From M55B157 sp965657825 (GTDB lineage: Bacteria; Actinomycetota; Actinomycetes; S36-B12), in NCBI GenBank assembly GCA_965657825.1, contig CBFHQG010000041.1:1-18127 (forward strand): 18,127 nucleotides of DNA, in the 5' to 3' direction. The position numbers and the translations under genes were made by a program. The notes beneath the pieces were generated by a model. It ran no database searches and had not been told where the DNA came from. It was given only the letters and a program-made list of their open reading frames with translations. This document shows positions 6,782-14,834 of the stretch, in pieces (position 1 is the stretch's first letter; every line of letters starts with the position of its first letter).

Positions 6782-9403
6782 CTAACCCGACTCGTCGCTT
6801 GAATCGCTTGCCGTCGCATCGGTCATGTCCGGTGCCGGTTCCGCAGCACCCGCAACGGCACCCGCGACACCATCCTCGAGATCGCCGTCCTCGAGATCAT
6901 CGTCCTCGAGATCATCGTCCTCGAGATCATCGTCCTCGAGATCGTCACCGGATTCACCTGCCCTGGCGACGGCGACCAGGCTGCGATCGGCCCCGATATT
7001 CATCAGGCGCACCCCCATCGTGTCGCGACCTGACGCCCGGATCTGATCAACCTTGGTCCGGATGACGATCCCGTCGGAGGCGATGGCGAAGATCTCGTCG
7101 TCGATCCCGCATACGACCGCGCCGACGAGGTTGCCGCGCTCCTCGACCAGTCGCATCGCTCGCACCCCGAGAATGCCGCGGCCCTTCGGCGCCCACTCCT
7201 CCACCGGGGTTCGCTTGGCGTACCCACCATCGGTGACGGTGACGACGAAGGATTCCGGTGCGATGACATCCATCGCGAGGAGGTCGTCTTCGCCACGGAA
7301 TCGCATGCCGATGACCCCGCTGGTCGCCCGGCCCATGGGCCGCAACTGGGCGTCGTTGGCGGTGAAGCGCACCGACATCCCCTTGCGGGAGACGAGGAGC
7401 AGGTCATCCTCGGCGCTGACCAGACGAGCGGAGATGAGCTCATCGTCGTCGGTGAGGTTGATCGCGATGATCCCACCGGTGCGATTGGAGTCGAAGTCGC
7501 CCAACCGGGACTTCTTGACCATGCCCGATCGGGTGGCGAGCACCAGGTACGGGGCGGCCTCGTAGTCGGGGATCGCCAGCACCTGAGCGATCTGCTCATC
7601 GGGAGTGAAGGCCAGCAGGTTCGCCACATGCTGGCCCTTGGCATCGCGGCCGGACTCAGGCAGTTGATAAGCCTTGGCGCGGTATACCCGCCCGGTGTTG
7701 GTGAAGAACAGCAGCCAGTGATGGGTCGTGGTGACGAAGAAGTGCTCGACCATGTCGTCAGTCCGTAGTGCTGCGCCCTTCACCCCGCGCCCACCGCGTC
7801 GCTGTGCGCGGTAGGCATCGGTGCGCGTGCGCTTGGCATAACCGCCGGCGGTGATGGTGACGACCACATCCTCTTCGGCGATGAGATCCTCGTCGGTGAC
7901 ATCGCCGTCCCACGGCACGAACTGAGTCCGACGGTCATCACCGAAGTCAGCGATGATCTCGGAGAGTTCCTCGCGCACGATGCTGCGTTGGCGCGGCTCT
8001 GAGGCCAGGATGTCCTCGTAGTCGGCGATCTTGGTCATCAGATCGTCGTACTCGTCGATGATCTTCTGCCGCTCCATCGCCGCCAGGCGACGCAGTTGCA
8101 TGTCGAGGATCGCGGTGGCTTGGAGTTCATCGATCTCGAGTAGTTCCATCAACCCACTGCGGGCATCCTCGACGGTTGCCGATGCCCGGATCAGGGCGAT
8201 GACCTCATCGAGTGCATCGAGTGCTTTGAGATAGCCACGCAGGATGTGCGCGCGCTCCTCGGCTTTGCGCAGCCGGTACCGAGTGCGCCTTTGGATGACC
8301 TCGATTTGATGCGCGACCCACGATCGGATGAACTGCTCGAGGGTCAACGTGCGGGGAACTCCATCGACCAGGGCGAGCATGTTCGCCCCGAAGGTCTCCT
8401 GCAGTTGTGTCTGCTTGTAGAGGTTGTTCAACACCACCTGGGCGACCGCATCGCGCTTGAGTTCGATCACCAGGCGCATGCCGGTGCGGGAGGAGGAGTC
8501 ATCGCGTACATCGGCGATACCGCCGAGCTTGCCGTCGCTGACGAGTTCGGCGATGCGCAGCAGCAGATTGTCGGGGTTGACCTGGTAGGGCAGTTCGGTG
8601 ACGAGGAGGACCTGGCGGCCCTTGGCATCCTCCTCGACGGTGACGACCGCGCGCATCGTGATCGACCCTCGGCCGGTCCGGTAGGCATCCTCGATGCCGC
8701 GCCGACCGACGATGAGCCCGCCGGTGGGGAAGTCCGGGCCACTCACCCGCTCGAGCAGGGCGGCCATCGCGTCCTCGGTACTGGCGTCAGGGTTGTCCAG
8801 CACCCATTCGACCGCCGAGGCGACCTCACGCAGGTTGTGCGGGGGGATATTGGTGGCCATGCCGACCGCGATGCCGGCACTGCCGTTGACCAGCAGGTTG
8901 GGGAACCGACTGGGCAGGACGACCGGCTCGAGGGTGCGCCCGTCGTAATTGGGCGCGAAGTCGACGGTCTCCTCATCGATATCCCGAACCATCTGCATAG
9001 CCAGGGATGCCATGCGGCACTCGGTGTAGCGCTGGGCTGCTGGCGGGTCGTTGCCCGGAGAGCCGAAGTTGCCCTGACCCTGCACCAGCGGATACCGCAG
9101 TGACCACGGCTGGGCCAACCGCACGAGGGCGTCGTAGATCGCCGAGTCACCGTGTGGGTGGTAGGAACCCATGACGTCGCCGACTACGCGTGCAGACTTG
9201 GAGAAGTTGCGATCAGGTCGGTAACCACCGTCGTACATCGCGAATAGCACGCGCCGGTGCACCGGCTTCAAACCATCGCGGACATCGGGCAGGGCGCGAG
9301 AGACGATCACGCTCATGGAGTAATCGAGGTAGGACCGCTCCATCTCGACCTGCAGATCGACCGGGTCGACACGGCCTCCGGGGGAGATGATCTCCTCAGT
9401 CAA
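6782..9403 (-). CDS. gyrA: DNA gyrase subunit A
   Basis: The breakage-reunion subunit of gyrase, acting as an A2B2 complex with GyrB to introduce negative supercoils. The 873-residue protein carries the catalytic Tyr126 (QRYTECR). Its quinolone-resistance region reads HPHGDSAIYD with Ser87 and Asp91 at the positions of E. coli Ser83 and Asp87. The GyrA box QRRGGRGVKG, which separates gyrase from topoisomerase IV, heads a six-blade C-terminal wrapping domain. Beyond the wrapping domain is an acidic tail of five DLED(D/G) repeats plus a Ser/Asp-rich end. The start is TTG (9401-9403), chosen because GAGGAG stands six bases before it and the protein opens with the family's MTEEI-type N-terminus. 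It begins 30 bp after gyrB and is followed by DUF3566 after 9 bp. Confidence 0.98.
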   Translation of the reverse strand: MTEEIISPGGRVDPVDLQVEMERSYLDYSMSVIVSRALPDVRDGLKPVHRRVLFAMYDGGYRPDRNFSKSARVVGDVMGSYHPHGDSAIYDALVRLAQPWSLRYPLVQGQGNFGSPGNDPPAAQRYTECRMASLAMQMVRDIDEETVDFAPNYDGRTLEPVVLPSRFPNLLVNGSAGIAVGMATNIPPHNLREVASAVEWVLDNPDASTEDAMAALLERVSGPDFPTGGLIVGRRGIEDAYRTGRGSITMRAVVTVEEDAKGRQVLLVTELPYQVNPDNLLLRIAELVSDGKLGGIADVRDDSSSRTGMRLVIELKRDAVAQVVLNNLYKQTQLQETFGANMLALVDGVPRTLTLEQFIRSWVAHQIEVIQRRTRYRLRKAEERAHILRGYLKALDALDEVIALIRASATVEDARSGLMELLEIDELQATAILDMQLRRLAAMERQKIIDEYDDLMTKIADYEDILASEPRQRSIVREELSEIIADFGDDRRTQFVPWDGDVTDEDLIAEEDVVVTITAGGYAKRTRTDAYRAQRRGGRGVKGAALRTDDMVEHFFVTTTHHWLLFFTNTGRVYRAKAYQLPESGRDAKGQHVANLLAFTPDEQIAQVLAIPDYEAAPYLVLATRSGMVKKSRLGDFDSNRTGGIIAINLTDDDELISARLVSAEDDLLLVSRKGMSVRFTANDAQLRPMGRATSGVIGMRFRGEDDLLAMDVIAPESFVVTVTDGGYAKRTPVEEWAPKGRGILGVRAMRLVEERGNLVGAVVCGIDDEIFAIASDGIVIRTKVDQIRASGRDTMGVRLMNIGADRSLVAVARAGESGDDLEDDDLEDDDLEDDDLEDGDLEDGVAGAVAGAAEPAPDMTDATASDSSDESG
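6874..6948. repeat. 15-bp tandem repeat (5 copies) in gyrA tail
   Basis: The unit CCTCGAGATCATCGT occurs five times with period 15 (starts 6874, 6889, 6904, 6919, 6934). The three middle copies are identical and the outer two diverge at their ends. Each copy contains CTCGAG and adds five residues (Asp-Leu-Glu-Asp-Asp) to the GyrA tail. Because the period is a multiple of three, copy-number change would keep the frame. Confidence 0.95.
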
Positions 9404-9409
9404 CGCAAA

Positions 9410-9415
9410 CTCCTC
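9410..9415 (-). promoter_or_regulatory. gyrA ribosome-binding site (decides the TTG start)
   Basis: GAGGAG on the minus strand, six bases before TTG 9403. No ATG or GTG in the same frame sits at a usable distance, so the TTG is preferred. Confidence 0.8.
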
Positions 9416-9433
9416 GTGTGTCTCTCGGTTGGA

Positions 9434-11398
9434 TCAGATGTCTAGGAAGCGCACATCGCGCGCATTGCGCTGGATGAAGTTGCGCCGTGACTCGACGTCT
9501 TCACCCATGAGCACCGTGAAGATCTCGTCGGCCATCGCCGCATCGTCGAGGGTGATCTGCAACAGCACTCGACGTTCGGGATCCATCGTGGTCTCCCACA
9601 ACTCGTCGGCGTTCATCTCACCGAGACCCTTGTAGCGCTGGACGCCTTCCTCCTTGGGCAACTTCTTGCCTGCTGCGATGCCGGCCTCGATGAGTGCATC
9701 GCGCTCACGATCGGAGTAGGCGTATTCCGGAGTCTCGCGCTGCCACTTCAGTTTGTACAGCGGCGGCTGGGCGAGATACACGTGACCGGCGTCGACCAGG
9801 GGTCGCATGAAGCGGAAGATCAAGGTCAGCAGCAGGGTGCGGATGTGCTGACCGTCGACGTCGGCGTCCGCCATGAGCACCAGCTTGTGATAGCGAAGCC
9901 GGTTCATGTCGAAGTCATCATGAACGCCTGTTCCCAGAGCGCTCACCAGTGCCTGCACCTCGTTATTGGCCAGTACCTTGTCGATGCGGGCCTTCTCGAC
10001 GTTGAGGATCTTGCCGCGGATCGGCAGGATCGCCTGGGTCCGCGGGTCACGACCCTGGCGAGCCGAACCGCCGGCGGAATCACCCTCGACGATGAAGACC
10101 TCGCACTCCTCAGGCTCCCGACTGGAACAGTCGATCAACTTGCCGGGCATGCCTGCACCACCGAGCAGGCCTTTGCGGTTGCGAGCGAGGTCACGAGCCT
10201 TGCGGGCCGCGATACGCGCACTCGCCGCGTTGACCGCCTTGCGGGCGATCTCCTTGCCCTCGGCCGGGTTGGCCTCGAACCATGCACCGAGTTGATCGTT
10301 GACGAGCTTCTGCACGAACGTCTTCATCTCGGTGTTGCCGAGCTTGGACTTCGTCTGGCCTTCGAACTGCGGCTCGGTGAGTTTGACGCTGACGATCGCG
10401 GTCAGTCCTTCACGGACGTCCTCGCCGGTGAGGTTGGTGTCCTTCTCTTTCAGCACACCCCAGTCACGGGCGAACTTGTTGACCAGTGTGGTCAACGCCG
10501 CTCGGAACCCCTCCTCATGCGTGCCACCCTCGATGGTGTTGATGGTGTTGGCGAAGGTGTGCACGCTCTCGGCGAAACCGGAATTCCACTGCATCGCCAC
10601 CTCGGCGGCCATGCGCTGGACCTCCTCGCCTTCGATCTCGTTGCCGATCTCGATGACCGTGGGGTTCCCGGTGCCCTTGCTGGCGTTGAGGTGCCGCACG
10701 AAATCGGCGATGCCCCCGTCGTACCGGTAGGACACCTCCGTGGGCTCGGGGTTATCGGAGTTGTCCTGGTCGGCCGCGCGCGGACGCTCATCGATCAGGG
10801 TGATCGACAGACCACGGTTCAAAAAGCACATCTCCTGGAAGCGACGGGCGAGGGTCGACATGTCGTAGTGGGTGGTCTCGAAGATGTCCGGATCAGCCCA
10901 GAACGTCAATGTCGTGCCGTGGTCGGAGGTCGCCTCGCCGCGCTCGAGGGGAGCGGTCGGCGCGCCGTGGGAATAGGACTGACGCCAGACGTAACCGTCG
11001 CGGCGGACTTCGACATCCAGCCGCGTCGACAGTGCATTGACCACCGAGACACCGACGCCGTGCAACCCACCGGATACCTGGTAGCCGCCGCCACCGAACT
11101 TGCCACCGGCATGCAGCACGGTGAGCACGACCTCCAGCGCCGGACGCTTCTCCACCGGGTGCTCATCGACGGGGATCCCACGGCCGTCATCGACGACGGT
11201 GACGCCGCCATCGGGGCGGAGTGTCACGGTGATGGAGGTGGCATACCCGGCCATCGCCTCGTCCACGGAGTTGTCCACGACCTCGTAGACCAGGTGGTGC
11301 AGACCCCGCTCACCGGTGGACCCGATGTACATGCCGGGGCGCTTGCGGACCGCGTCGAGGCCCTCGAGAACCGTGATCGCACTGGCGTCGTAGGACAC
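9434..11398 (-). CDS. gyrB: DNA gyrase subunit B
   Basis: The ATPase subunit of gyrase, 654 residues from the chosen start. The GHKL ATPase domain shows Asn43 (VVDN), the DDGRG loop (70-74) and the ATP lid GGLHGVGVSVV (110-120). The transducer domain follows, then the TOPRIM domain with EGDSAGG (438-444) and the metal-binding DADVDG (511-516). The C-terminal end has QRYKGLGEMN and the DPERRVLLQI stretch typical of GyrB. The frame is open for 47 more codons upstream, but that part has no similarity to GyrB. The GTG at 11398 has AGGAGG five bases before it and gives the standard opening ITVLEGLDAVRKRPGMYIG. The 250-bp gap to dciA leaves room for its own promoter. gyrA follows after 30 bp. Confidence 0.98.
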   Translation of the reverse strand: MSYDASAITVLEGLDAVRKRPGMYIGSTGERGLHHLVYEVVDNSVDEAMAGYATSITVTLRPDGGVTVVDDGRGIPVDEHPVEKRPALEVVLTVLHAGGKFGGGGYQVSGGLHGVGVSVVNALSTRLDVEVRRDGYVWRQSYSHGAPTAPLERGEATSDHGTTLTFWADPDIFETTHYDMSTLARRFQEMCFLNRGLSITLIDERPRAADQDNSDNPEPTEVSYRYDGGIADFVRHLNASKGTGNPTVIEIGNEIEGEEVQRMAAEVAMQWNSGFAESVHTFANTINTIEGGTHEEGFRAALTTLVNKFARDWGVLKEKDTNLTGEDVREGLTAIVSVKLTEPQFEGQTKSKLGNTEMKTFVQKLVNDQLGAWFEANPAEGKEIARKAVNAASARIAARKARDLARNRKGLLGGAGMPGKLIDCSSREPEECEVFIVEGDSAGGSARQGRDPRTQAILPIRGKILNVEKARIDKVLANNEVQALVSALGTGVHDDFDMNRLRYHKLVLMADADVDGQHIRTLLLTLIFRFMRPLVDAGHVYLAQPPLYKLKWQRETPEYAYSDRERDALIEAGIAAGKKLPKEEGVQRYKGLGEMNADELWETTMDPERRVLLQITLDDAAMADEIFTVLMGEDVESRRNFIQRNARDVRFLDI

Positions 11399-11403
11399 CC
11401 ATT

Positions 11404-11409
11404 CCTCCT
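11404..11409 (-). promoter_or_regulatory. gyrB ribosome-binding site (decides the GTG start)
   Basis: A perfect AGGAGG five bases before GTG 11398. An ATG also follows this site but is out of frame with gyrB. Confidence 0.88.
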
Positions 11410-11648
11410 GACGTGATGCTCCCCCGCTGGTGCCGGTCAGTCTACCGGTCCCAGCGGTCCTAGACCGCCTCTCACACGCCCCTGGGGATACCGTGCGCGT
11501 CCTGTTCGCCATAGGCGCAACCACCTGTACGCGCCCCACCCCTTCTCACGCCCTGTACCGCCCCTGTTCGCCGCTGTTGGACATACCCTCAATAGTGAAA
11601 ATGGTGTAAAAGGGGCGAAATAGGTTGACGTAGAGGATCGGATGACAC
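11410..11648 (-). promoter_or_regulatory. gyrB leader and upstream region
   Basis: Untranslated region between dciA and gyrB. An AT-rich pocket (about 11586-11616) in otherwise GC-rich DNA is the most promoter-like part. TTTACA on the minus strand (11605-11610) could be a -35 element, but I found no convincing -10 at the right distance. Four short CCTGT(T/A)C motifs start at 11501, 11524, 11552 and 11563. gyrB is often supercoiling-controlled in other bacteria, but this cannot be read from the sequence. Confidence 0.4.
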
Positions 11649-12164
11649 TCAGCCGTACGTATCGCGGGGGCCGCGCCCGGGCACTCGCCGCGGGCCCATC
11701 GCTCGCGTGGGCGGTGCCGGGCCGACCACGCGGATCGGATCGCTCACTGATCGTCCGAGCACCGCCTCGATCCGCCGGTGGATCTCCGGCAGGAGAAGGC
11801 GCACCTGCGTTGCCCAGGCGGTGGAATCGGCCCTCAGGATCAACACTCGACCCTCGGGGGTATCGGTCGGCTCGCAGGCGACATGTGCAGCGAGGTCCGC
11901 CCCCGCGATCTTCTCCCAGTGCGCCTCGACCCCACCGGCTGCCACCGCCTCGGTGTATCCCGAATCGCGCACCCAGGAATCCATCACCTCACGAGCGGTC
12001 TGGGGATCCCGACCATCGGGGGCCGGTGAACTTCGCTGCTCTGGGCGACGGCGCTTGGTGGATCGAGTAGGTGCACCCTTGGCCTGGGCACGCGCCCGGG
12101 CCAGCATCGAACGCGCACCATCCGACGCAGGCTCATCCCGCGCAACCGGTGGCTCATCGCTCAC
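11649..12164 (-). CDS. dciA: DciA family (DUF721) replicative helicase loader
   Basis: A 171-residue protein. The first 50 residues are basic and low in order. A DUF721 domain follows (about 55-150) with the conserved HWEKIAGADLAAHV stretch (Trp83), an LILRADSTAWATQ strand-helix and QVRLLLPEIHRRIEAVLG, which fit a KH-like fold. DciA proteins load or assist the DnaB helicase in bacteria that lack DnaC/DnaI, and the mycobacterial homologue between recF and gyrB is a replication protein. The position between recF and gyrB matches. The GTG start (12164) overlaps the end of recF by 11 bp, indicating coupled translation. The C-terminal tail (about 150-171) is rich in Arg, Gly and Pro. Confidence 0.88.
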   Translation of the reverse strand: MSDEPPVARDEPASDGARSMLARARAQAKGAPTRSTKRRRPEQRSSPAPDGRDPQTAREVMDSWVRDSGYTEAVAAGGVEAHWEKIAGADLAAHVACEPTDTPEGRVLILRADSTAWATQVRLLLPEIHRRIEAVLGRSVSDPIRVVGPAPPTRAMGPRRVPGRGPRDTYG

Positions 12165-13305
12165 GTCGGATCACCGTCCCCGCACCCTGCTCATCCCTGC
12201 CCACGTCGAACCAGGTCGCCGCGATCTGCTCGGGTACATCCTGCGCCACCGCGGCGGTGATGAACACCTGCGGGGCGGTGGCCACCCTCTGCGCGAGGTG
12301 CCGGCGTCGATCGGTATCCAACTCGGCGAAGACGTCATCGAGGATCAGGATCGGGGTGGACTGCTCGGCATCGAGGAGGTCATAGGCACCGAGCCGCAAC
12401 GCCAGCGCGGTCGACCATGATTCCCCGTGCGAGGCGTATCCCTTCACCGGCAGGTCCCCGAGCACCAGGTGCACCTCATCGCGGTGCGGACCGACGAGGG
12501 TGACCCCGCGATCGAGTTCCTCCTTTCGGCGTTGCACCATCAGATCCAGAAGATCCTGCGTCACCTGTTCGACATCGTCCACCGGATGCTCACCCAGTGA
12601 GGTCGTATATCTCATTCCGAGAGGCTGGGATGCCGGTGCGATGCGCCCATATGCTTGCGCAGCAATGGGTTCCAGCAGAGTGATCACCTCTCGTCGGGCC
12701 ACCATCAACTGGGAACCGAGATCAGCAAGTTGCTCATCCCAGACCCCGAGTGTCGCCTCCACAGCCTCGGCGTTACTCCGTCGTGCCCCGCCCGCGGATT
12801 TCAACAGTGCATTGCGTTGCTTCAAAACCCGGTCATAGTCCGCTCGAACCCCGGACAGCCGTGGAGCTCGCTGGATGATGAGTTCGTCGAGCATGCGCCG
12901 CCGCTCACCCGGATCACCCTTGACGATCGCGAGGTCCTCTGGAGCGAAGACCACGCATCGGACGATGCCGAGGATCTCCCGAGGTCTTGGTACCGGTGAG
13001 TTGTTGATGCGTGCGCGATTACTCAAACCGGGGATGATCTCGACATCGACGGTGAGCGCTCGATCATCGCGCACGACATCCGCAGAGATCCGCGCGGACG
13101 CGGCACCCTGCCGCACGAGCGGAGCGTCGGCGGCCACCCGATGACTGCCCAGCGTGGCGAGGTAGCCGATCGCCTCCACGACATTCGTCTTGCCCATCCC
13201 GTTCGCACCGATCAAAGCGATCGGACCGGAGGGCAGATCGATACGGACGTCGGAGTACGTGCGGACGTCGACGAGGTGCAGGTGCCGGATGTGCAGACTC
13301 GACAC
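12154..13305 (-). CDS. recF: DNA replication and repair protein RecF
   Basis: An SMC-like ATPase that recognises gapped DNA and helps RecO/RecR load RecA. The 383-residue protein has the Walker A motif GANGMGKT (33-40), the VGPHRDEV motif (271-278), the signature segment SHGESWSTALALRL (292-305) and the Walker B motif PILILDDVFAELD (318-330). The length is normal for the family. The start is GTG (13305), nine bases after the dnaN stop and with no good Shine-Dalgarno. The protein begins at the usual point just before the LHIRHLHLVDVRTY strand. It is part of the dnaN-recF-dciA transcript and overlaps dciA at its 3' end. Confidence 0.97.
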   Translation of the reverse strand: MSSLHIRHLHLVDVRTYSDVRIDLPSGPIALIGANGMGKTNVVEAIGYLATLGSHRVAADAPLVRQGAASARISADVVRDDRALTVDVEIIPGLSNRARINNSPVPRPREILGIVRCVVFAPEDLAIVKGDPGERRRMLDELIIQRAPRLSGVRADYDRVLKQRNALLKSAGGARRSNAEAVEATLGVWDEQLADLGSQLMVARREVITLLEPIAAQAYGRIAPASQPLGMRYTTSLGEHPVDDVEQVTQDLLDLMVQRRKEELDRGVTLVGPHRDEVHLVLGDLPVKGYASHGESWSTALALRLGAYDLLDAEQSTPILILDDVFAELDTDRRRHLAQRVATAPQVFITAAVAQDVPEQIAATWFDVGRDEQGAGTVIRRER

Positions 13306-13314
13306 GCGGTGGGC

Positions 13315-14439
13315 TTATCCCGCCAGTCGAATGGGCATGAGCAGGTAGCGGTACTCCTCGGCGGCAGCCGCGGCGTGGTCGGCCGCACCAGTCAACACCG
13401 CCGGTCGGCTGGACTGGGTGAACGCCATCCGGGTGACCGGTGCATCCAGCGCCCCGAGACCGTCGAGCAGGTAGGTCGGGTTGAACGCGATCTCGACGTC
13501 ATCACCGTCGATGGAGCACTCCACCGCCTCACTCGCCTGCGCTTCATCACCGGTCCCGGCCGAGAGCACGACCTCCGAACCGGAGAAGGCCAACCGCAAC
13601 GGGGTGTTGCGTTCAGCGACGAGAGCGACGCGCTTGACAGCCTCGACGAGGTCAGCGGTGTCGATCGAGGCGAGGGTCACCGTTTCGTTGGGCAGTAGGG
13701 ACCGGTACTTGGGGAACTCACCGTCCAGCAGTCGAGTGGTGGTGCGTCGACCATCACCTTCGAACCCCATGAGCCCCTCGGTGCCATCGGGCAAAGCCAG
13801 ATGCACCAGGTCGGCCCCGGCGAGGGATTTCGCAGTATCGGCCAGGGTTCGAGCGGGGACGAGTGCTTGAACATCCAGATTGGGTCGAGCCGGCGACCAG
13901 GCGACCTCGCGCATCGCCAAGCGGTACCGATCGGTCGCCGCCAACGTGACCACGTCGCCGTCGATCTCCACGCGAACCCCGGTCAGCGTCGGCAGGGTGT
14001 CATCCCGGCCCGCGGCGACGGCCACCTGTGCGACAGCCGCGGCGAAGGTCACCCCGGGGATGGTGCCCGCTGAACCCGGCATCACCGGCAGCGCGGGGTA
14101 ATCCTCGATCGGGAAGGTCGGCAGGGTGAACGACGATCGCCCGCAGCGCACCACGAGTCGTGTGCCCTCGACGTCGAGTTCGACCGGTTGTGCTGGCAGG
14201 GCCCGAGCGATGTCGGCGAGTAACCGACCCGACACCAGGGTGGAACCCGAATCCGCGACGTCCCCGGCAACTTCGACTCGGGCGGATGTCTCGTAGTCGA
14301 AACCCGACATGACGACCGTTTCGCCTGCACCCTCGATCATCAGGCCGGCGAGAATCGGCAGGGACGGCCGGCTCGGCAGCGTTCGAGCTGCCCACGCGAC
14401 CGCGTCGGCGAGCACATCGCGCTCGATGCGGACCTTCAC
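13315..14439 (-). CDS. dnaN: DNA polymerase III subunit beta (sliding clamp)
   Basis: A ring-shaped dimer that tethers DNA polymerase III to its template. The 374 residues form three clamp domains and finish with YLLMPIRLAG, the family's standard end that helps shape the peptide-binding pocket. The DRYRLA motif and the GRDDTLPTLTGVRVE stretch are typical. The frame runs back to 14520, but the extra codons do not look like DnaN. GTG 14439 gives the usual opening MKVRIERDVLADAVAWAARTLP when GTG is read as Met, and it has GGAGG nine bases upstream. ATG 14448 (eight residues before the next conserved position) is possible, but its GGAGG is directly adjacent. recF follows after nine bases, and the likely oriC lies upstream. 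Confidence 0.95.
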   Translation of the reverse strand: MKVRIERDVLADAVAWAARTLPSRPSLPILAGLMIEGAGETVVMSGFDYETSARVEVAGDVADSGSTLVSGRLLADIARALPAQPVELDVEGTRLVVRCGRSSFTLPTFPIEDYPALPVMPGSAGTIPGVTFAAAVAQVAVAAGRDDTLPTLTGVRVEIDGDVVTLAATDRYRLAMREVAWSPARPNLDVQALVPARTLADTAKSLAGADLVHLALPDGTEGLMGFEGDGRRTTTRLLDGEFPKYRSLLPNETVTLASIDTADLVEAVKRVALVAERNTPLRLAFSGSEVVLSAGTGDEAQASEAVECSIDGDDVEIAFNPTYLLDGLGALDAPVTRMAFTQSSRPAVLTGAADHAAAAAEEYRYLLMPIRLAG

Positions 14440-14448
14440 CCTCGTCAT

Positions 14449-14453
14449 CCTCC
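14449..14453 (-). promoter_or_regulatory. dnaN ribosome-binding site
   Basis: GGAGG on the minus strand. It is nine bases from GTG 14439 but touches ATG 14448, so spacing favours the GTG. Confidence 0.65.
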
Positions 14454-14834
14454 CCAGAACCATCACACCATCGATAGTGGGAAGACGGCACACGCCGTGA
14501 TCACCACGTGAAGGCGTCATCCTGCCACTACCGGTCGTCTCTCGGCTAGTTGCATCGCCTCATCCACCGTATCCCCAGCCCTTACCGTGGGTGTTCATCG
14601 TCATCCGGTGTAGTACTCGTCTTCGTCATAGCGCCGGTGGATACGGTGGACAACCGGTGATTTCCCACGTCAACAGGGGTGTCGTCATGCTCAGGGCCTG
14701 GGGATGGAGCAGGGAAAGAGACGTGGTGTCGGTGGATGGGTAGTGCGCGGCGAGTGCCTTCCCCGTCCTATCCCCAGGGTCATCCCCGATCGAGGGGCCG
14801 TTGTGCACAGGCGCGGACTACCGGCGTTCGGGTG
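14454..14834. other. Candidate oriC: dnaN-dnaA intergenic region
   Basis: A gene-free stretch in the place where actinobacterial oriC normally lies. I see DnaA-box-like 9-mers one or two bases from TTATCCACA or its TTGTCCACA variant: TCATCCACC (14560-14568) directly followed by GTATCCCCA (14569-14577); GGTGGATAC (14636-14644) directly followed by GGTGGACAA (14645-14653) in the other orientation; CTATCCCCA (14768-14776); and TTGTGCACA (14801-14809). None is perfect. There is no long AT-rich unwinding element; the segment around 14607-14630 is only mildly AT-richer. The region must also hold the dnaN promoter, which I could not pick out with confidence. Confidence 0.65.

Noticed and set aside
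6874..6948. Regular repeats considered as a CRISPR array
   Set aside because: The copies are contiguous 15-mers without spacers and lie inside the gyrA coding frame.
8246..9103. A 285-codon plus-strand frame opposite gyrA
   Set aside because: It is an antisense shadow of the catalytic part of gyrA, with no ribosome-binding site or recognisable domain.
9782..11416. A 544-codon plus-strand frame opposite gyrB
   Set aside because: It lies fully antisense to gyrB. Its translation has no family motif and a composition expected from the complement of high-GC codons.
11399..11539. An N-terminal extension of GyrB by 47 residues
   Set aside because: The extension is Arg/Gly/Thr-rich with no family similarity. 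AGGAGG and the family N-terminus both point to GTG 11398.
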